Origin: Ovis canadensis
Lineage: Eukaryota > Chordata > Mammalia > Artiodactyla > Bovidae
DNA length: 64,000 nt
Direction: 5' to 3'
Assembly (NCBI RefSeq): GCF_042477335.2
Contig: NC_091262.1
Location: forward strand, 17,938,001-18,002,000
A program made the position numbers and the translations under genes. Shown here piece by piece: positions 10,917-23,684 of the stretch. Numbering within the stretch: the stretch's first letter is position 1; each line of letters begins with the position of its first letter. Below the pieces are notes generated by a model, which searched no databases, was not told where the DNA came from, and saw only the letters and a program-made list of their open reading frames with translations.

Positions 10917-13592
10917 CTGAGGGGGGAAGACAAGGTGCTTGATGCCCTTGCAGCTGGGGCATCCCAGGAGAGAGACAGCGTGTGCCCAACACACCCCTGC
11001 AGGCACCCCGTGAGCACGCGCTTTCTGCCTGCACCTCCCGGCTTCTAACGAAGGCCGGGGCTGCCAGCAGGATCTTCCGGGTGTGCTCCCAAGAGAGGCG
11101 CGGCTCAGGCCCAGAAGAGCCGCCTCTGCCCTCCTTCCTGGGAGCAGATCCCTGGGAGCGAGGGCCGCGTGCTGCTAGGACCAGACAGCCCACCCTCGGT
11201 GAGCCTGGACCTCTTGCCAGGCCAGGAGGCGGGAGCAGCCTTCCCCTCTGTCCCCAGGCCTCCTCCAAGGCGGCAGTGGTACCCTCCTTCCCCTGAACTC
11301 TGCTGCGTAAACTCACGCTATGGGTGCCCCTTGGGGCCAGGACTCCCGCTCGGCGCTCCACAAGAGCAGGCCTGGGTCTGTGCCTGCCCCCAGGGCCGGC
11401 CCACACAGGGAGGGGCTGACTCCCAGCCACCTCGAGGACTCCCCCCAGCTTTCTGCTCAGGTACCAACGGGTGCCTGCTGAGCTAAGTCTTGAAGACGTC
11501 ACTTCCAGCCAAGTCCTCTAACGGAGGCACCTCGTGGCCACCACGCCGCGTGCCCTGCTTCCCACGTCTACCCTGAAATGCCTGTGGTCCAGCCGACACC
11601 GAGGGGGTCCTCAGGGTGCCCCTGCCCTGCCGTGAAGCACGCGTTCTGCTACGACCACTAGAGGTCACCAGGCAGAGGTGGTGCTGAACGCTGGGCCCAG
11701 CCCCAGGCGCCTTGGAGCGTCTGTGCAAAGCTGGGAGCAGAGAGCAGCGCCCAGGTGGGCCGGGAGAGGGGCGGGAAGGGTTCAGGAGCACAAAGCCAGA
11801 GCCAGGAAAGGGCAGCGGCCCGGCCTTGAGCCAGCAAGAGCGAGCAGCAGAAAGCCTCCTTGTCGGGAGCTGGGAAGGCAGGCTGTCCAAGGCGATGAGT
11901 GAACCAGCCCCGAGATCAACAGCCCTCAGAATGCTTATCAAAATCCATCTTCAGGATTCCAGGACAGAAAAGAGCCAAAGCAAACAGGAGCAAGGTCTCT
12001 CTCTGAGTCCCAGCTCCAGGCCCCAGCCAGGCGGCGAGTCCCACGTCCCGGCTGGGTGTGGACACGCACGTGCAAGAATTCAGGGTCTGCCCTCTGCGGC
12101 CAAGGGGCAGCACGTCCTCTGAGGGTGCAGACACGCCGACAGGGAGGCTCCGCACAGAGCCGGCTCTGTTCCTGCCGGCCACGCGGGCGGCGGGGCCCCG
12201 GCTCGGGGCTCTGGCCAGCCATGGCCTTAAGCAGCACTTTGTGTCCTGCTCTGTGGTTCAGTGCAACTGGGTCCTGAGCCGCCCAGCCGCGCCTGTGGGG
12301 CCACAGTCACAACTGACTCTAACATTGATTTCAGGGTTTCTTTTTCTTAAGAAATGAAACCGTAGCGGGTAGGGAGGAGAGTGTATGTAGTTCACGACTG
12401 TCAGGAAGTAGCAATAATGCTCTCATTTACCCAGTGTGCTGGCCCAGGGCTTTAGGTACACTGTGCCCAGAGACCCTCCTTACCATCTCTTTTACGTCCA
12501 CTTTGCAGATGGGAAAACTGGAATCAGACGATGATAGTCAACTCGTTTTAACAAAGCTGCACCAATAATGGCCCTTCGAGTGGGGAGCTGCCCAAACAAG
12601 TGCCTCAGGGCCCACAAAGGGGTTCCAGAGGCTGGAGAAGCCTTGGGGACGTCACCGAGGAGCTGGGGAAAGGGGGGCTCAGCTTCTCAGAGTGGGGGTT
12701 CATGGCCCTCATCTTCAGAAATGAATAAGAAGAGGTGTGAGCAGCCAGATCGCTTCTGGAGGGAAGGGCCTGCTGGGCACGTGGTGCTGGGTGGGGAGGG
12801 GTGCGGCAGGGCCAGCCTGTGGGCTCCGTCTGATCTCAGCTGCAGTAGCGCTCGGAATCCTGGCTGGGGCGGGTACTACTCACGATTCACTTGAGAAAGG
12901 CAGAAGCTAGAAGCTGAGGTGGTGAGTCTTTGGGGCCAGACTGGACACACAGGGACTGAGGTCTAGGCTGGATGGTGAGGTCTAGGCAGCTCTGGCTGCC
13001 TCCAGCAGGCAGAGCTGGAGGGGGCGGGGATACGGCTACCCAACAGGGGTGGGGGCCTGCCAGGGCCTGGGGACTGACTGGCTATGGGGGTGCTGGGCCG
13101 GGTTCTCAGAGGGCACACATGCAGCTGCTCCTGGATGCCAGCTGTACCAGAAAAGCATCTTCAGCTGGAGCTGTGGCACTTGCCTGCGCTTAGCCCTTAG
13201 TTTTACTGGTCACTAGCTTCCCTGGTGGCTGAGATGGTAAAGAACCTGCTTGCAATACAGGAGGCCCAGGTTCAGTCCCTGGGTCAGGACGATCCCCTGG
13301 AGGAGGAAATGGCACCCCACTCCAGTATTCTTGCCTGGAGAATCTCAAGGACAGAGGAACCTGGTGGGCTACAGTCCATGGGGTCACAAAGAGCTGGACA
13401 CGACTGAACGGCCAACACTTAGCTTCTCAGAAATGCAGAGGCACCAAGGATGGCCCGGGCCTCCTGTCTCTACAGCTGACTGTGACCTAGGCCTGATAGT
13501 CCAGAAGAGCATGGCTCTGCTCCCTTCCCTATCAGCCCAACAGAACAGTCAACAGAGAACCAGAAACCTGTGGACCCACCTCCTTATCTCAC
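10917..13592. other. LRRK1 intron 25 of the window
   Basis: 2.7 kb, GC-rich near the large exon. One Bov-tA SINE (13216-13422). I see nothing else recognisable; open frames up to 273 codons here are shadows of GC-rich sequence. Confidence 0.85.
13216..13422 (+). mobile_element. SINE Bov-tA, plus orientation
   Basis: Starts gcttccctggtggctgagat (A box), has 'ggttcagtccctgggtcagg' (B box) and the body ending 'ctggacacgactgaacg'. Antisense to LRRK1. Confidence 0.9.
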
Positions 13593-13709
13593 CTTTTTTA
13601 TAATAGGTACCGCCAAGAAGCAGGTGACGATGGCCGGGGTGTCCAAAGCCCGCTGGGGTGTGTTCAGCGGACACATGCCCTTGAGGCTGTAGATGTAAAT
13701 CTTCTGGTC
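13593..13709 (-). CDS. LRRK1: LRRK1 exon (25 of 28): WD40-like propeller
   Basis: Residues 1346-1384, 39 whole codons ([15 protein letters not shown] to FLAVPIIKK). '[11 protein letters not shown]' is a typical propeller strand and turn. The acceptor is 'tcctctgcag', the donor 'gtgaga'. Skipping would keep the frame. 117 nt. Confidence 0.97.
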
Positions 13710-14784
13710 CTGCAGAGGAGACAGCTAGCGTGAGAGCTGGCTGCACCGGGCCTGCCAGCTCCCGGGGTGCATGCGGCCTCAGGAGGCCCTCCACCCCTAG
13801 GGAAGTAACAGTTATCGAGGCCTTCTGATTGGCTGGTTTCATATTTCTGCTCTTTTTAGAGACTCTGAACACTACAAAATAGTCTAAAGAAAAACATAAA
13901 ATCGCCTACACCACCATCCAATTTTCAGGGAAAGCCACCTTTGAAATGTGGGGCCCAGACTTCCAGTTTTCTCTGTGTACTGGTGTGTGTCTGCATCCCC
14001 AACAACAGTGGGACCACACTGCTACGCTGTTTCTGCACTCTCCTCCCAGGACGACGAGTGTGGGCAGAGGCCCTCTCCTCCCTGGTCTCTTAGGGAATGA
14101 GGCGTGTCCATCACTTGAGTGCACCAGAATTTGGCTGATGTGCTGTCAGATGTTTAGTTGTTCATTTTCACTACTATGAGTTACACTGGAATAAGTATTC
14201 TTACCCTCTTGTCTTGTCTGAGTGTTTCTGTGTTTGCATGTCTTGGTTTTTTCCTTAGAGCAAATTCTTAAAACTGAAATTACTAAGGCTTACAAAGGCA
14301 TGAATATTGTTGAGATTTCTGATGCATATTTGAACGATACTTGCCATCTGGAAAGGTGGCACCAATTCATATTCTCCCGCCCAGTAGCTTCAGATCATTT
14401 GTTTTTGTGGCATTCCTCTCTGGAGTTCTCAAAAGACAGTTCCTTGTGCCTTCTGCTGACCTCTTACATGAAAACAAGAGGCCTCAGAGCTGAGTGGATC
14501 TGCTGTTAGGCAGGTGGTGTTATAAGGAGCCCAGTCACTTCACCAGCCCATCGGGGTGAGTCCCTCTTGCTGGGACTCTGCACTGGACACATCAAAGCTC
14601 CGTCCCAGCCACCAGTCAGGAGCGGGCGGGTGAGCCGGCCCGGTGAGTAAGTGTGGGCTGGGGCTCCATCTGAAGTTCGAAATGTGCCTGGGTGTCCTGC
14701 CTGTTTTGTTGCTAAACCTGACCCGACCCCCACCAGGGGCCGCAGTTACCCACGTCGATTAGAGCCCTACAGGGGCGCAGTTAC
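13710..14784. other. LRRK1 intron 24 of the window
   Basis: 1.1 kb of mostly unique sequence. I recognise no repeat with certainty and no exon. Confidence 0.7.
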
Positions 14785-14902
14785 CTCAGTGGCCGTCCAC
14801 AGCGAGTTCTGGATCTTGAGTTGGCAGCTCAGTTTCATTCCCGCACAGCTCATGTGCTGCACTTCCAGAAGGCCCTTCTCCGTGTTCACCACCGTGTAGT
14901 TC
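14785..14902 (-). CDS. LRRK1: LRRK1 exon (24 of 28): WD40-like propeller
   Basis: Residues 1306-1345 (split Arg, then [14 protein letters not shown] to NSLWTATE), phase 0 at the end. Alternating hydrophobic residues fit propeller strands. The acceptor is 'ccgcttgtag', the donor 'gtaact'. 118 nt. Confidence 0.96.
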
Positions 14903-15871
14903 CTACAAGCGGCAAGACGGTGCAGTCAGCGCGGGCCCCCCTCCCGAGGGCAGGCCTAGAGCAGCCTTGGAGGAGGGCATCAGCTGTGGGCCTTGCTTAC
15001 CCCTTCCAGCCCAGGGTCCAATTCTGCACGTTCTGACGGGCTCAAGGCTGCGGCAGAGCCTGGTTTACCTGCCTGGTTATGCTTGAACATTTAGGCTGAG
15101 AAAGGCATTCCCAAGAGGAAGAATGATCCTCTCTCTGTGATCTCTGACGGCTCAAAAAGTTGCATGAAAGGACACCAGGAGGCTGTACGTGCGCCACAGT
15201 CACTCCTTGCCCCCTCCCTGGGCATGTCCTCTCCCTGCCCCCAGCAGAGAACATCAGGTCCACTAGAGACACGGTGAGTGAGCTAGAGTAGATGGGGTGG
15301 GGCGGGAGGGTGAGGGGGGTGGGCCTCAAAAAAGCATAAGTGCCCTGAGAACTCACAAGCTGCTGTTTACAAAGGGGGGCCTTTCTCTCACCCACCCATC
15401 CCTATGTCCCCCCACATTGCCCTCTGTCTCCCCACCACCCTTGATGAACACCCACTGTGCTCACTGCTGCAGGGGAGACTGCAGCTGGGGCAGGGGTCCC
15501 TGCAGATCCGTCCTGCAGTCCGAGGGAATAAGTCAAGTGAGTGGCTAGCAGTTCTCAATGTAAAACTTTTCTGCCATCAAATTTTGGAAACCCTTGCCAC
15601 GGTTGACTGATAACGTGTATTTGTACATGATAGAGTTGAACGAAAAATCAGCAAATGAGCACTTTCTTCAAAGTTATATTCCACACCCCCCTTTTCTCCA
15701 GTCTTTTCTATGCATTGAAAACATAAAACTAGGATATTATAAATAACTACATTTAACTTGGGAAAAAATTAAAATATAGAGAAACTTACAGGATAACACT
15801 CCCCTATTCCCTCCAACAAGAATTTTATGCATGTCCTGTTTTCTGCATGTACCCACTTCCTTCTTACCCCT

Positions 15872-15986
15872 TTGTTGTTGTTCAATTGCTAATTGACTCT
15901 TTGCCACTCCGTGGACTGCAGCACACCAGGCCTCCCTGTCCTTCACCATCTCCCAGCGTTTGCTCAAGCTCATGTCCATTGAGTTG
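15872..15986 (-). mobile_element. BovB 3'-end fragment
   Basis: Plus strand 'actgcagcacaccaggcctc' and 'ctcatgtccattgagttggtg' match the 3' part of BovB in minus orientation. Short and diverged. Confidence 0.7.
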
Positions 15987-16308
15987 GTGCCCCTCTCCTC
16001 CCTCATTCAGGACGGTCTCATTTTCCCCTCCACTCTCACTTTCCAGGATCACTGCCCTTCGTGCTCTGTCTTCAGTGAGCGTGTCCCTTCTTCAGGCTGG
16101 TGGTGAGCTTTTAAAACCTCCCCACATCACAGGGGCCTTTCCCTTCCCACTGGAGATGAGCTTTTACCGCTTTGGGCAGTGCTGTCTCCAATACTGTGGG
16201 TGAGTCTGTAACACTGAGACGGTAAAGAAAGCACCGTCATGGGGCGGTGGGGAGGTGGGACAGAGCCGATGCCAGAAGCAGTGCCGAGCACAGCACCCCT
16301 GGGAAAGG

Positions 16309-16399
16309 CTCTGCTGCTGCTGCTGCTAAGTCGCTTCAGTCGTGTCCGACTCTGTGTGACCCCATAGATGGCAGCCCACCAGGCTCTGCCGCTCCTAGG
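16309..16399 (-). mobile_element. Bov-tA SINE fragment with (CTG)n tail
   Basis: A (CTG)6-like run at 16310-16326 leads into 'ctaagtcgcttcagtcgtgt', the reversed 3' end of Bov-tA. The triplet run is the tail of the element (CAG on the minus strand). Truncated. Confidence 0.85.
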
Positions 16400-16987
16400 T
16401 GTGCAAATGCTGGGTCAAAGGGCATGAGTATCTCAAAGCCATTTAAAACATATCAACAAATTGTTTTTCAGACAGATGTGCAAATTTACATACTCACTAG
16501 TAAGGTATGACCAACCTTCAGCAGTTTACATTATCATGTTTGAAAATAAAGCTTGCCAATAGGAGAGGAAAAAGGAATCTTGCAGGCTGAATTTATATTT
16601 CTTTGATTATTAGAAAGTTCTACTGTTAAAAAATATTCCTTGCCTATTTTATGACTGAGATTTTAGTATTTTTTCCCACTGATGTGTAAAAGTCTCTGAA
16701 ATAACAGATAATAATTTCTGATTTTCTCTATTTGTTTAAAAGATTTTTGAGAGTCTGCTGAGAAAATAAATATATATGGAAAATGGGATTTATTTTTATA
16801 TTTATATATCTGATGAGCATTTCAATTTGTTTTATGTGTACATTTATATCTTTTAATAGTAAGAGGGCTTTATTTTCACGATAGACAGTATGCCTGTATT
16901 TCCTGGTCTTCTGAGAGTGTGACAGTCCCCCAAAGCGTTAGTGGCATCAGGATGCTGTCTGTACCTATGAAGGAGTTTGAAAACTAT

Positions 16988-17161
16988 GTATGTGCTAAGT
17001 CACTTTAGTCGTGTCTGACTCTTTGTGACCCCATGGACTGTAGCCTGCCAGGCTCTTCTGTCCATGGGATTTCCCAGGCAAGAACACTGGAGCGAGTTGG
17101 CATTTTCTTCTCCATGGGATCTTCCATACCCAGGGATCGAACCTGCGTCTTTTACGTCTCT
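16988..17161 (-). mobile_element. SINE Bov-tA, minus orientation
   Basis: Plus strand 'gtgctaagtcactttagtcg', then 'ccatggactgtagcctgcca', then 'agggatcgaacctgcgtc' (reversed B box). The tRNA head is partly lost. Confidence 0.87.
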
Positions 17162-19560
17162 TGCCACGTGCTGTCATTCAAACCAGAGCGCCCAGCCCCT
17201 CCCTCTCAGCTCCTCCCTCCCTTCCTCTTTTGCAGCGCGCGTATCACAGCCCCCGCGCTCATCACCCAGCTTCAGGACCTACCACTCTATGGCCATGTCA
17301 GTTTATTTCTGCCCCCATCCATTTTTTCTCTCCCCAGATTCTTATGAAGCAAGTCCCCCAAATCATCTTTTTATCTAACTTTTATCTGCATTTATCTCTA
17401 AAAAATTATTAGGAAAAAAAATTAGAAACCTAACCACAGGGCATGACCACACCTAAGAGATGCTAATTCCTTAATGTCACGAATGTCCAGTGTTCCAACT
17501 TCCCTAATTCTCTCATCATTGCTTTCAGTTTACTTGAATCGGTAGTGAAAGAAAGCCTGCATTTCTGCTGATTTTTGTCTCCAAGTCTTTTTTAGGCTTC
17601 CCTTCTTGTTCTCTCCAAGCAGGGAGCAAGTCACATGCTGAAGACACAGGCGGTGCCCTGTGGAGTTCCTGCAGCCCGGGGCATCATCCACCTTACTCCC
17701 CTGCTCCCCACCTCGAGTCTCGATTAGATTTCATCTGATTTCTTGGGCTAGAGGGCGTCCTCAGTAGGATGTGCGCTTCTCTTGGGAGGCACACAATGTT
17801 GGGATCTCGCTCCCTCTGTGATCGTTAATGGTCACTGCCCACGTCCGTTACTTCAACAGGGATTACAAAATACTGCCATTCTAATTCTAGTGTCTTTCTC
17901 CATTTACTAGCTTCATTTACCCTAGAAAGAAAAACTTCCTCCTAACGTCTCTTTTGCTAGCTACCCTGGGGCACAGCTCACATTCCAGACAGACTAGTTT
18001 TCAAAATATTAAGTTTGCTCTCTAGGAGCCTCCAATGATGATAAATGAGGAGTTTTTTTTAAATTAAAAAGTCTTTTTAATTACTACTTTTTACTAAGTA
18101 GCATTAGAAACTTGTGAGCTTAAACAATTTGATGTGTCTCAGTTTATTGCAGATGTTTATTCTTGCTGAGGCTTGTTGCCCTGTCTTTGGCCCATGGGAA
18201 CCTCTTCAGGTTGATCCTGAGTCCGTTTGATCTACCCTCACCATCTCGGATGGCATCCTTGTTGTCAGGGTGTCCAGGGTTTCAGGCTTACTTCCTCCCC
18301 CAGATCTGGAGTCAGGCACTTCTCCAGTAAGCTTTGGTTCCCTTGGCCCTGAGAGAGGACCATCTGCATCCTAGGGGGTCTCACTGGCATTGTTTCTAGG
18401 CCTTTTCAATGGGCAGAGCTAGGAAATATGAGTTCATTATTCTTAAAGGTAAAATACTCACAAATCTATCCAATTTAAATTCAGAACTACAGAAGTTTTA
18501 TTTAACCTATTTTTTATATTTTACATGATAAATATCACAATTTGCAAAGCACAGCGTCAATATAATTACTCATTTACTTTACCCTATAGTTTATAAGCAA
18601 TGCCTTAAAACAGCAACACACTACCACCACCATTATAATTACTGTGTGTATATACACACACACACATGCATTTTTACATGGATATGGGTATTTAGGTATA
18701 CACTGTTTACATATATACTTTTCTTTTTTCCTTAGGGCATGGTTTGTCAGAGCATGTCTTAGGTCAGAACGCTCCGTCACAGCGGCATAAACCCTGATGA
18801 AAACCACACCAACAGTGACCTAAGTAAAATGGCAAAGTCCTCATTTATTTCATTGCATCTTAAGCTTTGCTTCATCTGCGCCTTACCAGATTTGCGCACC
18901 TGCACATATTTGCAGTAGGCTTCCTAGATCATGCCTTGAAAAGCTTTCCTGCTTCTGAAGGTGTCACACTAGGTAGGTGGGAGAGGCCAGGACTGAAGCA
19001 TCTCACACAGGATGTGCTTTTCTGCAAAGTCTCTGATGCTATCTTTCCAAATCCCTGTCCTCGGTGTCCTTCTCCTTGAATGAATATGAAATCCTCTCCC
19101 CCAGGCCCTCGTCCTTCCCGCCCCATCACTAAGAAGAGACGCGCCTGGAAGTTGGGTGGGCGGCAGCATGAACCCCTATTTGGGCACCCTTTCTGCTTGA
19201 CCAGGGGCCCCTTCCCTCCTCTCTACTCAGCCCCTCCACTAGCACCCTTCTCTCTTCCTGGCCCCCAGCATCATTTATTTTCTCTGCCATCAAGCTGCAA
19301 GTAACTCCCACCTTAAAACATAACCCTCCTTGACCTCTGCTCCTTATGTCCCAGGCAGACACCACATTTTCTCTGCTTCTGTTATTCACAAACCCACACG
19401 TGTTTGTCTGTATGCATGCGGACTGCTTTCTCTCTTGAGCAGACGCCATCAGGATTTCAACTCACCATTCACTAAACATCTCTCACCATCCACGACTGCT
19501 CGCCACCCACCACTGCCCCCACTCTGACAGCAGCAGGTTATGGCAAGCCTCGCACGTTAC

Positions 19561-19712
19561 CTGGACTCCTCCTTGCCTTCCCAGAACACCACCATGTACT
19601 CCTGGCCCTGGGATGAGAAGAAGGACGTCTGCTTCCCGCAGGGCAGTTGGTACATGAAGGTCGCAAAGGTCGGGTCCTTCATCTGGCTCACCACCGCCAG
19701 GGCCAGTGGTCG
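19561..19712 (-). CDS. LRRK1: LRRK1 exon (23 of 28): end of kinase, start of WD40
   Basis: Residues 1256-1305. '[20 protein letters not shown]' closes the kinase, and '[13 protein letters not shown]' is the first strand of the C-terminal propeller. The acceptor is 'tctccctcag', the donor 'gtaacg'. 152 nt. Confidence 0.96.
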
Positions 19713-20594
19713 CTGAGGGAGACAGGCCCGCAGGGTCATGAGTGAGGGTCACTTACAACCAAATGAGTGCCCACCCTGTCCTCAAAACTAAGGGTCTTAA
19801 ACCAGGAAGAAGCAGAATCTGCTTATTCAGGACCCAACCAAAACAAGAAGCCACAACAACTTCAGATACCAGAAATAAACCCTCCCAGGTGTCTGGGTCA
19901 CCGTTATCCATGGCAACTCAAAACCAGGTGGTCAGGTGAGCATAAGCTCTGATATTCCAACCCTTGTGTCCAGGGACACACAGTTGTAGAAAGAATTTTT
20001 CTCAGACCTCATTTACTTTCAATGACCAAATCTAATTTGATAAATGAGTTTTAATCCTGAAACCATTGATCTCTTCCAAAAACAAAATGATAGCTTCAAA
20101 ATGATACTATGACTCCTGTTTCTCATGAGCAAACTTTCTTCCCATTCCTTTAAAAAGAGATATGTACATTCGCACGGCTCTTGCCTGGGGGCTATACCGC
20201 TATAAAGGGGTTGGCTTGTTTTATGTGCATGGTGATGTAACATAAAAGTTGGGGAGGCAGAAAGATGTTATGGGGAGGGAGGTGGGAGGGGGGTTCATGT
20301 TTGGGAATGCATGTAAGAATTAAAGATTTTAAAATTTAAAAAATAAAAAACTAAAAAAAAAAAAAAAAAAAAGTTGGGGAGGAAAAGAAACTTCGTTTTT
20401 CCTGAGAGTGACACTCACACAAAGAAAATGAACTGGGTGTGTCAGAGTAACACATATATCTGCGTAAGAGAGATGAGCAGAGAAGAGCCCATTTGTTTTA
20501 GACCCTCAGTGAAGAGTGGGCAGGCAACCACACAGGTGTGCTCTGGAGACCCACAGCCTCCACCAGCTGCAGGAGCTGCGAGGGCCCCAGGTAC
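19713..20594. other. LRRK1 intron 22 of the window
   Basis: 0.9 kb. Its main content is a short 5'-truncated L1 insertion at 20258-20368. Confidence 0.85.
20258..20368 (+). mobile_element. ruminant L1 3' end, 5'-truncated, with target-site duplication
   Basis: Only the last part of the L1 3' end ('ggttcatgtttgggaatgca', then 'attaaagattttaaaattt') and its A-rich tail are present. It is flanked by a 14-bp duplication, aaaagttggggagg, at 20244-20257 and 20369-20382. The A-tail and duplication are the marks of L1 target-primed insertion. Antisense to LRRK1. Confidence 0.92.
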
Positions 20595-20789
20595 CTTTTC
20601 GGGCTTCGTGTCCCAGCACTCCATCATAAGCGCCTGCAGTCGATGGAACTGCACTTCCTCCGGCTGACCCAGAACCGGGCGGATGCCCTTGGACAGCTTC
20701 TTGGCGATCTGAAGCTGGTGCTGGCCCAGTGCGGGCCGCTGTCCTGACAGCAACTCGTAGAGCACCATCCCGTAGGAGAACATGTCTAC
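20595..20789 (-). CDS. LRRK1: LRRK1 exon (22 of 28): kinase C-lobe
   Basis: Residues 1191-1255, 65 whole codons, phase 0 at both ends. '[16 protein letters not shown]' is helix F with its conserved Asp, and '[13 protein letters not shown]' is the late C-lobe motif (usual form CWxxxPxxRP, whose RP opens the next exon). The acceptor is 'ctctgcccag', the donor 'gtacct'. 195 nt. Confidence 0.97.
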
Positions 20790-22308
20790 CTGGGCAGAGA
20801 GGCAAGCCAAATCAGACACCCTGCCTGGGCCCAGCAGATCTTGCAAGCTGGCTCTGACAGAGAGGGAGCGGGAAGACACATTAGAGAAGGAAAAGTGGGT
20901 TCTGCCCAAAGGAAGCAATCATCAGTTCACCAGTCCATCCACCTCTCTCTGCCTGTCCAAACATTCCACCAACCATCTGACCTTCCATGATTCTGTCCCC
21001 TAATCCATCTATCTTCCAGTCCTTTTTTCCCTTCCTTCCTCCCTCCCACCTTTCTATACATCCATCCATCTACCCACACACATGATCACCTTTCCTTCTG
21101 CACATTTATCTGTCCATCTTTCAATGTATCCATATATGCAGCCCTTTGACTGTCCTGTCCATTTACCCATCTTCCAAAACTTCCTTCCTTCCATCCATCC
21201 ACTGAACACATAATGAAAACCTGGTGTCAAGCACTGCGTAAGGGTTTGAAGGATGCCATGGTACTTCCCCTTTATCAAAACAAGGCAGGAAAATGCAAAC
21301 CCTTGGTGTAACATGCTTGATAGTAGGAGTACACGCAAATCACAAAAAAGGGGAAAGTCTCCCAGATCACAACATCTTGATTCATTTAAATGTCATGAAA
21401 AATCCCCTAACGGAGAGAGTGACACGGGTCTCCATAAGGGTCAAGAAAAAACCTTTTAGCAGGAAAATGGCTAAGATAGACCTGAGCGTTTTCAATGTGA
21501 AGGTTCTGTTATAAATTTAGTTATGAGGTGCTTTGCCATCTGCTACTCAGAAGCTTATTTTTGTCGCCCTGATTTGCCTTTTCTATCTTGGTTAATAGCC
21601 ATGGTGCTGGGTTAACATGCTTGGGTCATTCGTGAAGCCATCAGTCAATGACTCATCTGCAAGTCACCAAATAATGAGAAATTATAGACAAGAGGAGTTT
21701 CACTGCTGGATGACTAATTAGCCAGGGCCAGCCCTAGATGCAAGGTGAGCACTGCAAGACAGTTTGAAGTTGTGTGTGTACCAGCACCTACCAAACAGTC
21801 CTCAGGGAAGAAGGCCTCGTCCCAGTCAAGGCTGGCCACGCGGCCCTCTAGGAGGCTGTGCTGGACCTGCTGGAATCACTCTCTCCTCCTGGCTTTGGTG
21901 ATGCTGCCTTTTGATCTGACTCGGGGCCTTTAGCAGCCGTATCTGTCTGTCCCTCATGAGCCACTGCGAAGCTGGTCCTCTGTCCCCCTTTTGCATATCT
22001 GACTGGCAGATGCGGATAAGAATCATCTCTGTCTTGGACTTTTTGTCCACCGTGCACAGCCTCCACTATGTTTCTGAACTGAGCTTTGAGAATTCTGAGG
22101 TTCAGTCACTGTTCTGCAGCTAAGGAGACGTCACCCTTGACGTTTCTAGGTGGACGCAGGCCTCTGTGCCCTTCTGGTTCATTCCAGGGCCTCCCGGTTG
22201 AGCACGAGAGAGGAGAGATGTGTGCCTGAGGGCGTGTAGAGCCCAGAGCTGCAGGTGCCCTGGGACCAGGCCATCCTGGGCCAAGGGACTGCTGTGGGTG
22301 GGCCATAC
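20790..22308. other. LRRK1 intron 21 of the window
   Basis: 1.5 kb. Holds a degenerate CCAT/CTTCC-rich stretch (20930-21205); the rest looks unique. Confidence 0.8.
20930..21205. repeat. degenerate pyrimidine-rich simple repeat (CCAT/CTTCC)
   Basis: Many 'ccatcca', 'ccttcctccctccc' and 'atccatccatctaccc' motifs without a strict period. On the LRRK1 strand it is purine-rich (GGAA/ATGG). Confidence 0.75.
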
Positions 22309-22586
22309 CTTCTCGTCATACACGATGCGAGGCCGGATCTCCGGGGCCTGGTAGCCGGGAGTGCCCTCCACGCCAAGGGCACCCTCGTGGAACGACTGCC
22401 GGGAGATGCCATAGTCGGACAGCTTGATGTTGATGTGCTCCTTGATGTCCAGAGACCAGACCAGGATGTTGTCGGATTTCAGGTCACAGAAGATGATGTT
22501 TTTCTTGTGCAGGTAGGCCAGGCCAGAGGCTATCTGGTAGGCTATTTTTTGGGTGAGCATGTGTCCCAAGGGCATAAAGGAGGAAT
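22309..22586 (-). CDS. LRRK1: LRRK1 exon (21 of 28): kinase catalytic and activation loops
   Basis: Residues 1098-1190. The catalytic loop is 'FCDLKSDN': the HRD His-Arg is replaced by Phe-Cys, as in human LRRK1, so this is a non-RD kinase. The metal-binding motif is 'DYG' with Asp1155 (human Asp1409, the kinase-dead site), the form also seen in LRRK2. The APE motif follows in 'GYQAPEI'. The acceptor ends in 'gccaag', AAG rather than the more usual CAG; the donor is 'gtatgg'. 278 nt. Confidence 0.97.
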
Positions 22587-23684
22587 CTTGGCAAAGAAAA
22601 AATATCAAACTATTATCATAACAACTCTTATTTTCTTACCTCTGTCTTCCCCAATATTTTATAGTCTACAGATGCATTCTCATTGTTCTCTAGGCTAGGT
22701 GCCAGAAGAGACAGAGGACGACCTTCTTAAGATTATTTAGGTTACAAATGCTTATTGTGAGTGCTTTATTCATAGTATCTCATGCCTGCAGTGGTTGGTG
22801 GTTTTACTAAAAAAAAGCCAGGATTCAAAATTCCTAGAGTTCACTTCAGGCCAAGATTGCTACTATAATGTCAAGGAGTGAGTTGCAGGTATAAGAACTC
22901 CATTAAATAAAATCTCTTCTGTTGAAGGAGAAATAATTAATTTTAATTGCATTTCTTCTTCCTGAGTTAAAAGATAGCTATCTCTTTCCCTCTGTCAGCT
23001 CATTGGAATTTAGTTACCCATTTCTTAGGGTAAGTGTTCTTTTTTTTTTTCCCCTCTGGATTCATGATTTATTTCTTATATAAGTATACTTTAACATTTA
23101 GAAAAATGGTTAAATTTATTACTAGGAAGGATTTAAAAGTTAGATTTCATGCACTTGGTTTCATTTCTGCCTTTCAACATAGAACATTCTGCTTCAAAGA
23201 AAATTTTAGCAGGGGTAAGTGTTCTAAAGTTTTGTTGAAAAATAATGTAGGCTAAAACTGACCACAGGGCCTCGGATGTTTAACCACAGTGGATGGTCAC
23301 GGAGCCCTGTGGGCAGAGAGAGACTTGAGCAGCCGCGGGCTTCCTGGGCTCTGCCGCTCAGGGCTCCAGGGGCTGCCTCCTTTGATGGTCTCACTGCCCT
23401 CCAAGGGGGGCTATTGCCTCCTTTGGTGGATGAGTAAATGAAGCAACTTCCCAGATTATGGCAGAGAACCTGGACTCAGAACACAGTTCTGTCTGACTCC
23501 AAACGGCAAGCTCCTCCAGCGGTGCCAACGCCACTGCCCGACACTTAGGCGTGGAGAAGCTCTCCTGTTTCCACCAGGCATGGCCCACGAGACTCAGGCA
23601 GCTGTGCCCGGCCCCGGCTGGCTCCCTGGGCCCTGTGCTGCCCGCCGTGGGCCCCTGGGGGAAGACTCCAGGTGCAGCGCATAC
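22587..23684. other. LRRK1 intron 20 of the window
   Basis: 1.1 kb of mixed sequence with a T-run at about 23039-23050. No repeat family or exon recognised. Confidence 0.7.

Larger units (their letters stand above)
14903..19560. other. LRRK1 intron 23 of the window
   Basis: 4.7 kb. Contains a BovB-type 3' fragment (15872-15986), two Bov-tA pieces (16309-16399, 16988-17161), an AT-rich stretch (16560-16860) and a TG/CA tract near 18640-18665. No exon seen. Confidence 0.8.

Noticed and set aside
9975..11048. Plus-strand frames of 169-170 codons over the WD40 exon
   Set aside because: Antisense shadows of GC-rich coding sequence, without own family match.
10681..11502. 273-codon minus-strand frame overlapping the large LRRK1 exon
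   Set aside because: It is in a different frame from the exon that matches LRRK1 and runs into the intron; a GC-rich shadow.
13216..13300. tRNA-like A and B boxes
   Set aside because: They are the heads of Bov-tA SINEs, here and in the other copies; no cloverleaf tRNA gene is present.
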